Shown: in pieces, positions 55,452-63,634 of the stretch | How positions within the stretch are numbered: the first letter of the stretch is position 1 | Layout: each line of letters starts with the position of its first letter | NCBI RefSeq assembly: GCF_000768685.1 | Contig: NZ_AVPK01000005.1 | Location: 124,001-188,000, forward strand | Reading direction: 5' to 3' | Source: Knoellia subterranea KCTC 19937 | GTDB lineage: Bacteria; Actinomycetota; Actinomycetes; Actinomycetales; Dermatophilaceae | DNA: 64,000 bases | The notes under the pieces: generated by a model | Database searches by the model: none | What the model was told of the DNA's origin: nothing | Seen by the model: only the letters and a program-made list of their open reading frames with translations | Position numbers and translations under genes: made by a program

Positions 55452-55814
55452 TGATGTCTCAGGACATCGGAAACCCCCGAACCCCCGGTTCGGGGGTTTC
55501 TTGTGGTTTCTGTGGCTGGTAGGTGCGGTGGGGGTCGAGGGTGAGTTCGCGCAGGAGTGAAGCGTTCGTGGTTCTGTGCCGCATCGTTTCTGGTCAGGAA
55601 GGATGCAGGTATGCCGAAGAAATTCGATCCCGCGGTCAGGGAGCGGGCAGTGCGGATGGTCGCTGAGCATGCGGCGGAGTCAGGGTCAGTGACCCGGGCC
55701 TGTGTCGCGGTCGGTGCGAAGTTGGGCATCTCGAAGGAGACGGTGCGGGGGTGGGCTCGGCAAGCAAAAGGAATGGAGCTTGCTCGGCTTCGACGCCGCC
55801 GCAAGCTCCGGTGA
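55452..55814 (+). pseudogene. IS3-family transposase orfA remnant
   Basis: The first ~50 residues from ATG 55611 (MPKKFDPAVRERAVRMVAEH; GISKETVRGWARQA) are the HTH of an IS3-type OrfA, after which the frame becomes foreign (KGMELARLRRRR) and stops. The upstream word TGATGTCTCAGGACATCGG (55452-55470) resembles an IS terminal inverted repeat. OrfB and the other end are missing, so the element is dead. Confidence 0.75.
55471..55499. terminator. hairpin inside the IS remnant
   Basis: 13-bp perfect stem AAACCCCCGAACC/GGTTCGGGGGTTT with loop CCC and T-rich tail. Confidence 0.88.
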
Positions 55815-55934
55815 AACGGTCGGTACTGGTCGGTCGTCGTCGGTCACCACCGGGTGGCGGCGTCCCCCACGCTCGGCGTTTGCGCAGGTCAGCGGCTCGT
55901 TCGCCCAGTGGGCGCATCAAGCGATAGACGCAAA

Positions 55935-55978
55935 GCCGACGTGATTAGGTCGTCGGTTCGATTCCGACAGGCGGCTCC
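55935..55978 (+). pseudogene. tRNA 3'-end fragment (probably tRNA-Thr)
   Basis: A complete T-arm (GTCGG-TTCGATT-CCGAC, 55952-55968) followed by AGGCGGC-T-CC, the 3' acceptor of an actinobacterial tRNA-Thr, but no 5' half. Typical att-site scar of tRNA-integrating elements; it marks the right side of the accessory region. Confidence 0.7.
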
Positions 55979-56235
55979 GGCGAACAGCCCCTGACCTGCG
56001 GAAACGCAGGGCAGGGGCGGTTCGGTTCTGGTGGTCGCGCGATGCGCTGGCCTCACGGCTCTGCCCGACACCGACGTCGCTCTCCTCTGCGACGGACCCC
56101 TCGCCGGCTGAGCGCTCGCGGCCGGCATCCTGTCCGTGTGCCGATAGGCCTCGCACCGCTCGGCAACGCAGCGTGGCGTTGCGTCGCGACCTGGCGACGG
56201 CTCGGCGGGGCGCGATCGTCTCGTGCGTTGGCGGA

Positions 56236-56547
56236 CTACGGGAGCTTGGACGCGAGGACGTCGGCCGCCAGGATCTCGGGTGCTGCGCCGAGGAGGTGCT
56301 GGTTGGCCATCAGGGCTGCGACGATGGCGCCGTTGGCGTGGGCGTCGCGAGCGGCCTCGTCGGGGAATGCATCGAAGATCCAGAAGGTGTCGGCGTGGGT
56401 CCTGACCGCGAACCAGACAATCGTTCCTACTTCTTCGTTGGCGAGCGCGACAGCGCCGGCGAGCAGATCGGCGAGCGCGTCGTGCTGTCCATCGGCCGCG
56501 ACGATCTTGGCGACGAAGGCATACGGAAGTGATGCGGGTGCGGACAT
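56236..56547 (-). CDS. antibiotic biosynthesis monooxygenase (ABM)-domain protein
   Basis: 103 aa dimeric alpha-beta barrel: FVAKIVAADGQHDALADLLAG, VGTIVWFAVRTHADTFWIFDAFPDEAARDAHANG. Putative quinol monooxygenase-type. ATG 56547. Divergent from the GlxA regulator, which may control it. Substrate unknown. Confidence 0.85.
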   Translation of the reverse strand: MSAPASLPYAFVAKIVAADGQHDALADLLAGAVALANEEVGTIVWFAVRTHADTFWIFDAFPDEAARDAHANGAIVAALMANQHLLGAAPEILAADVLASKLP

Positions 56548-56655
56548 GAGGGGTTCTCCTAGGTGTCGAGGTTTCTTGGTGAAGCGAGTTCAGCGTATGA
56601 CGAGCAAGGGCAGATGAGAAGTGGCGTATACGGCAGTATTGCTATTGTTCGCGCC

Positions 56656-57597
56656 ATGCGTATCGGACTGATCGCGATCGACGGCTGCTTCGGTTCGGCT
56701 GTCGCGTCGGTCATCGACATCGTGCGGGTGGCCGACGGAGCCCGCGGCGATGTCGACCCGCGGATCGACCCGATCGAACTCGCCATCCTCGGACCGAAAC
56801 GGAGAGTGACCACGACGGCATCGATGACCCTGTCGGTGGACCACCCGCTGTCGGAGTCCGCAGAGTTCGACGTGGTCGTCGTCCCTGCGCTTGGAACCCT
56901 CACGGCCGCCGCTACCAACGACGCCCTCCAGAGCCGAGATGCTCGTTCGGTTATCGCCTCGCTCGGGCGCCTCGACGACGCGACCACCCGGATCGCCGCG
57001 GCGTGCACCGGCGTGTTCGCTGTCGCCGAGACCGGACGGATGCATCATCGGCGGGCGACGACCAGCTGGTTCCTGGGGCCGGAGTTCCTGAAGCGCTATC
57101 CGACAGTCGCCCTCGATCTCGACACCATGGTCGTGGTCGACGGGAACCTCGTCACCGCCGGCGCCGCGTTCGCCCACATCGACCTCGCGCTCTCACTCGT
57201 GCGATCGATCAGCCCCGACCTGGCCCAACATGTCGCCAAGCTCCTCATCATCGACGAGCGTCCGTCGCAGGCGGCCTTCGTCGCCTACGAACATCTCCGG
57301 CACGAGGACCCGATCGTCGTCGAGTTCGAACGCTTCGTGCGCGCCCGCCTGGACGAACCGTTCAACGTCGCCTTCGTCGCGCAGTCGCTCGGCACCAGCC
57401 GGCGCACCCTCGAACGACGAGTCCGTGCGGCGCTCAACCTCACTCCGCTCGGCTTCGTCCAACGGCTTCGCATCGAACGAGCTCGGCACCTCTCAGCAAC
57501 CACGGACCTCACCTCCGCCGAGATCGCGCGACGGGTCGGCTACGCGAACGCCGAGACTCTGCGCTCCCTCCTGCGTAGGGAGCGACGCCGTTCCTGA
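56656..57597 (+). CDS. GlxA-type transcriptional regulator (DJ-1/PfpI + AraC HTH)
   Basis: 313 aa. N-terminal DJ-1/PfpI domain (IGLIAIDGCFGSAVASVID; IAAACTGVFAVAE with the Cys of the nucleophile elbow) and a C-terminal AraC double HTH (NVAFVAQSLGTSRRTLERRVR; AEIARRVGYANAETLRSLLRR). ATG 56656. Next to the divergent ABM gene, a standard arrangement in which a small metabolite or aldehyde is sensed. Confidence 0.9.
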   Translation: MRIGLIAIDGCFGSAVASVIDIVRVADGARGDVDPRIDPIELAILGPKRRVTTTASMTLSVDHPLSESAEFDVVVVPALGTLTAAATNDALQSRDARSVIASLGRLDDATTRIAAACTGVFAVAETGRMHHRRATTSWFLGPEFLKRYPTVALDLDTMVVVDGNLVTAGAAFAHIDLALSLVRSISPDLAQHVAKLLIIDERPSQAAFVAYEHLRHEDPIVVEFERFVRARLDEPFNVAFVAQSLGTSRRTLERRVRAALNLTPLGFVQRLRIERARHLSATTDLTSAEIARRVGYANAETLRSLLRRERRRS

Positions 57598-58199
57598 CCT
57601 ATCGCCATGCCTGTAACCGGTGTCCTAGTGCTCGACTGGAACCACCTCTCAGCACGTCGCGTCGACGCTCCTGCGTCGCCCCTGGACGACCCACTCGACA
57701 CGCCCGCAGCACAGGCCATGTGACGTGTCCCGGCTTCCCGGACGGTCGGGGTTGGGTGGCTGTGATGTCGCTGCGTTCTCGTCAAGGGGGTCAGCAGACT
57801 CGATCAGAGTCGATTGGGATGAGACGCGAAGGCGGTCAGGTCAGGGCGGCCGAAGCCGGCCGGCGGGGTAGCGTCGGTCACGTCGAGGTCTTTCGGATGG
57901 ATGGCGTAGGAACCTCCATCGTCGGGAGACCTCGACGTCTATCTGCGGACCGACGCGCCCGGTCGACCTACACCCTCATCTGGGAAGAGCCGTGAAACTC
58001 GTGAGGACAGTGCTAAGCGACTCGCGGTACGAACATCTCGGCCCGGATTGTGTGAAGCCAGGTCGGCGTTAACTCATTGGCCGCAGGTGCGGTAACCCGG
58101 GAGTTTTTCCGTCGGAGCACAGGAAGGACCATCCGACATCAACGTTGCCCGGCCCACCCCGGTGAGGGATCTTCGGCCCTCAGCCGTCCGGATGGACCC
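57598..58199. other. intergenic region with no confident gene
   Basis: About 600 bp. An 11-bp inverted repeat CGTCGAGGTCT/AGACCTCGACG lies at 57881-57891 and 57927-57937. A short frame at about 57991 encodes VLSDSRYEHLGPD, which faintly resembles a transposase C-terminus, without a support frame. No tRNA or promoter identified. Confidence 0.45.
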
Positions 58200-59243
58200 T
58201 CAGATCAGGCTGCGCTTGACGATGACGGCCTTGAGCGGCGCGAGCGTCGTGTCGAGCGACTGGACCCCGGCCTCGGGCACGAGGTGCTCACGGAGAGCGT
58301 TCGCGAACGTCGCGTGCAGCTTCTCCCACACCGGCTCGGTGATGGGCTCGCCACCGGCCTGGACGAACGCCAGCTGAGCGGCGGCGAGTTCGCGGACCGT
58401 TCCCACGGTCAGGCCTTCGCTCGTCAGGTCGCGCACCGTCGCCATGACGTGCCGCTGGAGGGTGGACCGGTCCATCGAGCCGAACCACGGCTGCAGCATC
58501 ACGTCGCCGGAAATGCGGTCACTGATGCTCTGGATGACGCCGGACCACGCGTTGCCGTCGGAGTAGTAGCGAAGCCAGTCCATGAGCGGCACGTCCGAGG
58601 AGCGGGTGCGCAGTCGGGGCGGCGGTGCGAGGACGTGGCTGGCCGGGAGGTCCTTGAACGGCATCGGCTCCGAACCCGCGTCAGGCGTGGACGAGTTGGC
58701 CGCGGCCGGAGTGGCCGGGCTGTCCGGGGTGTCCGTCGAACCGGATTCGGGTGCCTCGGGCTTCTTGCGCGGAAGCGTGATGACGAGGGTCGGACGCTCC
58801 GCGTCAGCCACGGGCGGGGCCACGATCACCGGAGGAGCGGTCACCACGGGCTTGGGTGCGGGCAGCTTGGGGGCCTCATCCGCCTGCCGGGCCGGCGCCT
58901 CGGTGGGGGCCAGGGGCTGCGACTCGAGTTCGGCCGGCGCTTGGTCCGCGACGTTGTCGGTCGTCGCAGGGCCTTCGCCCCTGGCCACGTCGTCCGAGCC
59001 ATCAAAGATGTAGCCGTCGCTGGACCGGTCCGAGTCGGACGATGACGCGGCAGTGTCGAACTCGCGGTCATCCCGGGCGTCGTCCGGGACGTCGCGCTCG
59101 GTGTCGAGCTCATCCCGGTCCGTCTCGGCCTGCTCATTCGCCTCGGCGCTCTGTGCCCGGTATTCGCTCATCATCCGCTGACGCGCGACGAGCGCGCCCA
59201 CGATCAGCAGTACTCCGGCTGCGATCATCAGCCAAGGCCACAT
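58200..59243 (-). CDS. membrane-anchored protein with globin-like C-terminal domain
   Basis: 347 aa. N-terminal transmembrane helix (MWPWLMIAAGVLLIVGALVA), a ~170-residue acidic/Pro-rich disordered linker, then a ~140-residue helical domain from about 200 (LPASHVLAPPPRLRTRSSD). Its pattern DRISGDVMLQPWFGSMD and STLQRHVMATVRDL is reminiscent of truncated hemoglobins; the expected proximal His position in LTVGTVRELAAAQLAF is not His, so heme binding is doubtful. ATG 59243. Orphan; function unknown. Confidence 0.6.
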   Translation of the reverse strand: MWPWLMIAAGVLLIVGALVARQRMMSEYRAQSAEANEQAETDRDELDTERDVPDDARDDREFDTAASSSDSDRSSDGYIFDGSDDVARGEGPATTDNVADQAPAELESQPLAPTEAPARQADEAPKLPAPKPVVTAPPVIVAPPVADAERPTLVITLPRKKPEAPESGSTDTPDSPATPAAANSSTPDAGSEPMPFKDLPASHVLAPPPRLRTRSSDVPLMDWLRYYSDGNAWSGVIQSISDRISGDVMLQPWFGSMDRSTLQRHVMATVRDLTSEGLTVGTVRELAAAQLAFVQAGGEPITEPVWEKLHATFANALREHLVPEAGVQSLDTTLAPLKAVIVKRSLI

Positions 59244-59330
59244 GGTCCGACCCCTTCCGTGGGTGCCCTCATGGCTCCCGTCCTACCCCAAACTCTCGCA
59301 GGTTCGGCGCGGCCCGTGTGCCACGGGTTG

Positions 59331-59687
59331 TCAGGTGGACCCGTCACCACCACCGGCATGGGCCCAGAGTTTGCGCGGCACCACCATGCGCCAGGCGTCG
59401 AGGACGAGTTCGCGCATGAGGTCCTCGTCGAGCCGGTCGAGGTGGCACTCGACCCAGTTGAACCGCAGGTCCGACGGCCTCGGCATGAAGAACACGCCGG
59501 GATCGCTCGCGACCAGCGCCTCACGCTCCTCCTTGGGGAAGGCGAAGCCCATCTCGGTCTCCTCGCGGTTGAACGCGACCCAGACGATGCTGCCCACACG
59601 GAACTTCACGCGGTCGCGCACGATCACCTCGTAGCTGCGGGGCAGCCCCCCAGCCACGGCACGGACGTCGTCGATGGTGACCGGCAC
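59331..59687 (-). CDS. MmcQ/YjbR-family protein
   Basis: 118 aa of the DNA-binding-like MmcQ/YjbR fold: VRDRVKFRVGSIVWVAFNREETEMGFAFPKEERE and LRFNWVECHLDRLDEDLMRELVLDAW. Begins at GTG 59687. Cyt-c-like binding has been suggested for the family but the role is unknown. Confidence 0.85.
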   Translation of the reverse strand: MPVTIDDVRAVAGGLPRSYEVIVRDRVKFRVGSIVWVAFNREETEMGFAFPKEEREALVASDPGVFFMPRPSDLRFNWVECHLDRLDEDLMRELVLDAWRMVVPRKLWAHAGGGDGST

Positions 59688-59738
59688 ACCGCCAGCGTGG
59701 CACCGAGCGCCGACAACGGCACGGTCGATGTCCGAATC

Positions 59739-60389
59739 TCAGAGGTACCCGTCCTGCGTCGCGGCCCGGATGACGTCGGCGACGCTGTTCACGGGCCGCC
59801 CCAGGCTGCGATAGCGATCCCCGACCCGGTTGACGTAGGTGACGACCGTGGCCGTGCCGACCGGAGGGGTCATGCGCCGGCCTACAGCCTTGCGCGGCAG
59901 TCCTTCGCCGAGGAGTACCAGCGTCTCGAGCTCGCGGGGCGCGAGCCGGGGCACGAGGTCGGGATCGGTCACGAGGGCGTGTGCCAGCTCCCCCGAGACC
60001 GCGAATTCACCCGCGGACACCACCTCCAACACGTCGAGGAGGCTCGCGATCGGGTCCGACTTCAGGGCCAAGCCACACGCCCCTGCCTCGACGGCCCGCC
60101 GCAACGGCACGGGACGAAGTTCAGCCGTGTAGATGACGCAGGCGATGCCCCGTGACGTCCAGTCGCGCAGGCGAGTCTCCAGATCAGCTCCTCCGCCGCT
60201 GTGCAGATCCACCAGGAGGATGTCCGGTGGCCCGAGGGCCGCCATGAGCGCCTCGAGCCGACCCGGTGACTGGGCCGACCCGAGCCACCGGAATCCCGGC
60301 AGCTCCCGTCCGATGACCGCTGCGACGCCCTCCATGAGCATGGGGTGCTCATCGAGTCCCATCACGCCGAGCGGCCCGACCGTGTCCAT
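59739..60389 (-). CDS. orphan NarL/LuxR-type response regulator-like protein
   Basis: 216 aa. Receiver-like N-terminus (VMGLDEHPMLMEGVAAVIG; phosphoacceptor in DILLVDLHSG) and LuxR HTH at the end (PRELETLVLLGEGLPRKAVGRRM). ATG 60389. No histidine kinase nearby. Divergent from the STAND-ATPase gene. Confidence 0.87.
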   Translation of the reverse strand: MDTVGPLGVMGLDEHPMLMEGVAAVIGRELPGFRWLGSAQSPGRLEALMAALGPPDILLVDLHSGGGADLETRLRDWTSRGIACVIYTAELRPVPLRRAVEAGACGLALKSDPIASLLDVLEVVSAGEFAVSGELAHALVTDPDLVPRLAPRELETLVLLGEGLPRKAVGRRMTPPVGTATVVTYVNRVGDRYRSLGRPVNSVADVIRAATQDGYL

Positions 60390-60524
60390 GCCCCGATTGT
60401 GGGAACGCGGAGGCCTCGTGTCCGGTCATGTGAGGCCATGCGGCAAGGTCCGTTCAAAGTCGTACAGGGTCCCGCGCGTGAGACGTTCGGGCCAGCGTTC
60501 CCGGAACGGGTCACGCGAAGGCGA

Positions 60525-61931
60525 GTGACGGCATACGTTCCCCTCATCGACGGTCCGACAACCTCGGCGGACGCGGTTTCGGGGGCGCCGAGCCCGACTC
60601 CGGACGAGATCCGCACGGTCAAGGACTTCGGTGCTGCGCTCAGCGCGCTGCGCCTCGCGCTGGGACTGTCGGTGCGGGACGTCGCGCGTCGGACGGACGG
60701 CATCCCGGCGAGCACGCTCGGTGGCTACTTCTCCGGCCGCCACCTGCCCCCGCCCACGCGTCCGGACGTGCTGACCGGCGTCCTCACAGCCCTCGGTGTG
60801 CCGGAGGCGGAGCACGACGCCTGGCACCGCGCGTCTCAGCGCCTGCATGCGGGTCGACTGCCGCGGATGGTGGCGCCGAATCGCTATCGCGGCCTCGCGT
60901 CCTACGACGTCGGCGACAGTGCCCTCTTCTTCGGGCGGATCGAACTCGCCGCGCACATCGGCGCCACGATCCGCGACACGGCGGCCGACCCGGCAGCGAG
61001 CCGCTTCGTCGTGGTCCTCGGCGCGTCCGGTTCGGGCAAGTCCTCGGTGATCCGCGCCGGAGTGCTTCCCGGGTTGACGACCTTTGCGTATGCCGTCCTC
61101 TCGCCCGGATCGGATCCGCTCACCTCCCTGACGGAGGGCCTCGACACCTTGGCCACCGGCGACGAGGGACCGGCGGGGGTCGTCGTCGACCCGCTCGAGG
61201 AACTGTGGACCCTGGGGCTGGCCGCCGACCGTGAGACGTTCCTCGAGCGCCTCGATGCGTGGGCGCGGGGTGGCCCCGAGCGGGTCGTCGTGTGCGCGCT
61301 GCGGGCCGACTTCTTCGCGAACGCCACGGAGTCGCCGTTGTTGCTCGAGGCCCTGCGGCAGCACCAGGTCGTCGTCGGGCCCATGGCGAGCGAGGACCTG
61401 CGGCGGATCATCACCGAGCCGGCGGCGGCCGTGGGCATCGACCTCGCCCCGGAGCTCGTCGACCTCATGCTGGAGGACGCCGACCCCGAGGGGTCCCTGG
61501 GTGGCGTCTCTGTCCTGCCGCACCTGTCGCACGCCCTCCTCCTCATGTGGCTCACCGGTGACCGGCGGCGGCTCACGGGTGACGACTACGCGCGGGTGGG
61601 AGGCATTCGGGGCGCGGTCACGCGAACGGCGGACACGGCATACACCGCTCTGCCCGAGGAGCTGCGCGATCTCGCGCGGCGGGTCCTGCTCCGGCTCGTC
61701 GTCGTCGAGGCGGACGCGCCTCCGACGGGTGCGGTCGTCCCCATGGCGCGGCTGCTGGCGGTCGGTGACGAGGCGGAGGTGCGTCGGGTCGTCGATCACT
61801 TCGCGGCGCAGCGCATCCTCACCGTCACCGAGCACGGCTGCCGCTTCAGCCACGAGGCCGTCATCGACCGGTGGAACCTGCTGCGAGGCGGACCACCGAT
61901 CCGAAGTCCGGATCGTCGCGGAGTGCGGTGA
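60525..61931 (+). CDS. HTH plus STAND-type NTPase without its usual sensor repeats
   Basis: 468 aa. An XRE HTH (KDFGAALSALRLALGLSVRDVA; STLGGYFSGRHLPP) then an nSTAND-type NTPase: NRYRGLASYDVGDSALFFGR, Walker A LGASGSGKSSVIRAGVLPGL, Walker B-like VVVDPLEELW, arginine-finger region CALRADFFANA and a winged HTH tail (LTHEAVIDRWNLLRG-like FSHEAVIDRWNLLRG). Most relatives continue with several hundred residues of WD40 or TPR repeats; this one ends right after the winged helix. GTG 60525 has GAAGG just upstream (3 bp); an in-frame ATG 60438 is possible. It overlaps the next gene by 71 bp. Signalling or phage-defence role is only inferred. Confidence 0.82.
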   Translation: MTAYVPLIDGPTTSADAVSGAPSPTPDEIRTVKDFGAALSALRLALGLSVRDVARRTDGIPASTLGGYFSGRHLPPPTRPDVLTGVLTALGVPEAEHDAWHRASQRLHAGRLPRMVAPNRYRGLASYDVGDSALFFGRIELAAHIGATIRDTAADPAASRFVVVLGASGSGKSSVIRAGVLPGLTTFAYAVLSPGSDPLTSLTEGLDTLATGDEGPAGVVVDPLEELWTLGLAADRETFLERLDAWARGGPERVVVCALRADFFANATESPLLLEALRQHQVVVGPMASEDLRRIITEPAAAVGIDLAPELVDLMLEDADPEGSLGGVSVLPHLSHALLLMWLTGDRRRLTGDDYARVGGIRGAVTRTADTAYTALPEELRDLARRVLLRLVVVEADAPPTGAVVPMARLLAVGDEAEVRRVVDHFAAQRILTVTEHGCRFSHEAVIDRWNLLRGGPPIRSPDRRGVR

Positions 61932-62484
61932 AGTGCCGGAGGATGTCGAGCGCGGTGAAGGGTTCGTCCTGCTGGCTCGGGTCCGAGATGCCCACTCGCT
62001 TGCTCGACAGGACCGCCACCCACTGACCTCGGACCGGTGCGGGGTCGGTGGCGGCGTCCCGCTCGACCCAGGCCTCAAGGGCTGCAATCGCCTCCTCGTC
62101 CGTGCTCGGCGTCGGATCGGGTGTCGGTTCCGAACTGGGCTCCTGTGTGGGTGACACCGCTGGCCCGTCTCCACCGTTGGGATGCGCCGTCCGGAGGGGC
62201 GGGTCCGGCACCTCGTCGCTGTCCCGGCCTGAGGTCGCCCACCACCCAACCAAGACAAGCAGCAGGAAGCAGGCCAGCGCCGTGAGGGCCCTTCGCGCGA
62301 AGCGGGAAGACGGCGAGGGATCGACCGCGTGGTCTGCGGCCGGACCGGATGGGTTCGCCCGGGCCGTCACACCGACTCCCTGTTCCTTGATGATGACGTG
62401 GTCCGGTTCGCCATGCTGGCCACCCGTGACCCAGGCCTGGCACGTGTAGCACCTGCGCATCGACTCGAGCTTCGACCCCTCCAT
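61861..62484 (-). CDS. Cys-zinc-motif single-pass membrane protein, unknown function
   Basis: 207 aa. N-terminal CYTC motif (residues 12-15) in a short cytoplasmic head, membrane helix (ALTALACFLLLVLVGWWATS, about 67-86), a Pro/Thr-rich spacer and an extracellular ~90-residue helical domain (EEAIAALEAWVERDAATDPAPVRGQW). No family recognised. Start ATG 62484; 3' end overlaps the STAND gene tail-to-tail. Confidence 0.68.
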   Translation of the reverse strand: MEGSKLESMRRCYTCQAWVTGGQHGEPDHVIIKEQGVGVTARANPSGPAADHAVDPSPSSRFARRALTALACFLLLVLVGWWATSGRDSDEVPDPPLRTAHPNGGDGPAVSPTQEPSSEPTPDPTPSTDEEAIAALEAWVERDAATDPAPVRGQWVAVLSSKRVGISDPSQQDEPFTALDILRHFTALRDDPDFGSVVRLAAGSTGR

Positions 62485-62558
62485 TCACCCACGGTATGAA
62501 CGCGGGACGCCGCCGTCGTGTCCCTTCTTTGGGGACAAGGAGTGCCAGACTCGGACGA

Positions 62559-63539
62559 ATGGGGAGCGCAACGACGGGCACGGGTGACTTCGAGCTGACC
62601 ATCGACGAACTCCGGGCGGTGGCGCGCTACGCCGCGGCCTGTGCCGAGCCGGTGCTCGTGCTCTTCGAGCGCACCCTCCCGGACGATCCGCGTCCACGTG
62701 CCGCGCTGGATGCCGCGCTGGCCTTCGCCGACGGAGCGCCGCGGTCGAACCTCCAACGCACCACGGCCACGGCCGCGCACCGTGCCGGCAAGGAAGTCAC
62801 CGCAGGCACCACCGACCCCGTTCGTGAAGCCGCGGGGCACGCAGCCATCGCTGCCGGGGATGCTGCGGGTGCGGCATACCTGCATCCGTTGGCGAAGGCG
62901 ACCCAACTGCGACACGTGCTCGGATCGGCGGCGCACGCCGCCCACGCCGCCGAAGTGGCGCGAGGGAACGACCCGGTGGTGGCGGAGTACGTCCTCGATG
63001 CCGCCGCGAAGCGGATGCCGTCGGAGGTGCGCGAGGTGCTGGGTCGCTACCCGCGGGTGGCGCCGGGACGCACTCGCGTCAACGTCCTCATGGCGCGGCT
63101 CGACAGTCTCCTGCGGGACCCGGCGCCGGAGGCGCGTGAGGTCGACGACGAGGGCCCGTTCTTCCACGGGACGCGCGCCGACCTGGGTCCCGGTGACCGG
63201 CTCACGCCGGGCTGGGGCACGAATTACGGGTCGGGCAAGCGCTCGAACCACATCTATCTCACGGCCTCCCGCGACGGCGCTCCGCTGGCCGCGGCCCTCG
63301 CTCTGGGTGACGGGCCGCCGCGGGTCTATGAGGTCGAGCCGACCGGTCCGATCCATGACGACCCGAACGTCACCGACAAGCGGTTCCCCGGTAACCCGAC
63401 GCGGTCCTATCGCACGACCGAGGCACTCCGCATCGTGCGTGAGGTGCACGACGTGACCTTCCCGCCGGACGAGACGGTGGCGCACATGCGGGCCCGAGCG
63501 GCGGACCTCGCCGAGCTCGGCATCGAGGCCATGGACTGA
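62559..63539 (+). CDS. arr: immunity-like domain fused to rifampin ADP-ribosyltransferase (Arr)
   Basis: 326 aa. Residues ~10-150 (DELRAVARYAAACAEPVLVLFE; AAGDAAGAAYLHPLAKATQLRHVL) match the helical putative-immunity (Imm5-like) domain. Residues ~195-320 form the Arr fold: FFHGTRADLGPGDRLTPGW, NHIYLTASRDGAPLAAALAL, YEVEPTGPIHDDPNVTDKRFPGN and RTTEALRIVREV. Arr transfers ADP-ribose from NAD to rifampin's hydroxyl, inactivating it. The Arr half is about its usual length. ATG 62559 follows a weak GGAC. The fusion is unusual. Confidence 0.9.
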   Translation: MGSATTGTGDFELTIDELRAVARYAAACAEPVLVLFERTLPDDPRPRAALDAALAFADGAPRSNLQRTTATAAHRAGKEVTAGTTDPVREAAGHAAIAAGDAAGAAYLHPLAKATQLRHVLGSAAHAAHAAEVARGNDPVVAEYVLDAAAKRMPSEVREVLGRYPRVAPGRTRVNVLMARLDSLLRDPAPEAREVDDEGPFFHGTRADLGPGDRLTPGWGTNYGSGKRSNHIYLTASRDGAPLAAALALGDGPPRVYEVEPTGPIHDDPNVTDKRFPGNPTRSYRTTEALRIVREVHDVTFPPDETVAHMRARAADLAELGIEAMD

Positions 63540-63603
63540 CCACGCCCGAACTCGACCACGTCGAACCCTGGGCCAGCGACGCGCGCGGCGTGGACCCCGT
63601 AGA

Positions 63604-63622
63604 GTTAGGTTTGCCTAACAAG
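63604..63622. promoter_or_regulatory. DtxR/IdeR-type iron box
   Basis: GTTAGGTTTGCCTAACAAG, a near-palindrome (TTAGG-TTTG-CCTAA) close to the DtxR/IdeR consensus, 12 bp before GTG 63635. Iron-repressed expression of the siderophore protein inferred. Confidence 0.82.
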
Positions 63623-63634
63623 AGGAGGAAGTCC

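Larger units (their letters stand above)
45374..55980. mobile_element. copper-resistance genomic island (approximate limits)
   Basis: About 10.6 kb between tRNA-Leu and a tRNA 3' remnant near 55978. It carries two copper pumps, copZ, csoR, a two-component system and metal-binding lipoproteins, plus a gene fusion from recombination (45781) and IS3-family debris (55611). The over-represented word GTATGCCG is several-fold rarer here. No integrase is present, so the exact ends are guesses. Confidence 0.55.

Noticed and set aside
55889-56156. Minus-strand small ORFs containing CRNRTDD and ESNRRP
   Set aside because: These strings are known translation artefacts of tRNA 3' ends, which indeed lie here.
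57720-57995. Small plus-strand ORF of about 90 codons
   Set aside because: No ribosome site, composition unlike neighbours, and no family resemblance.
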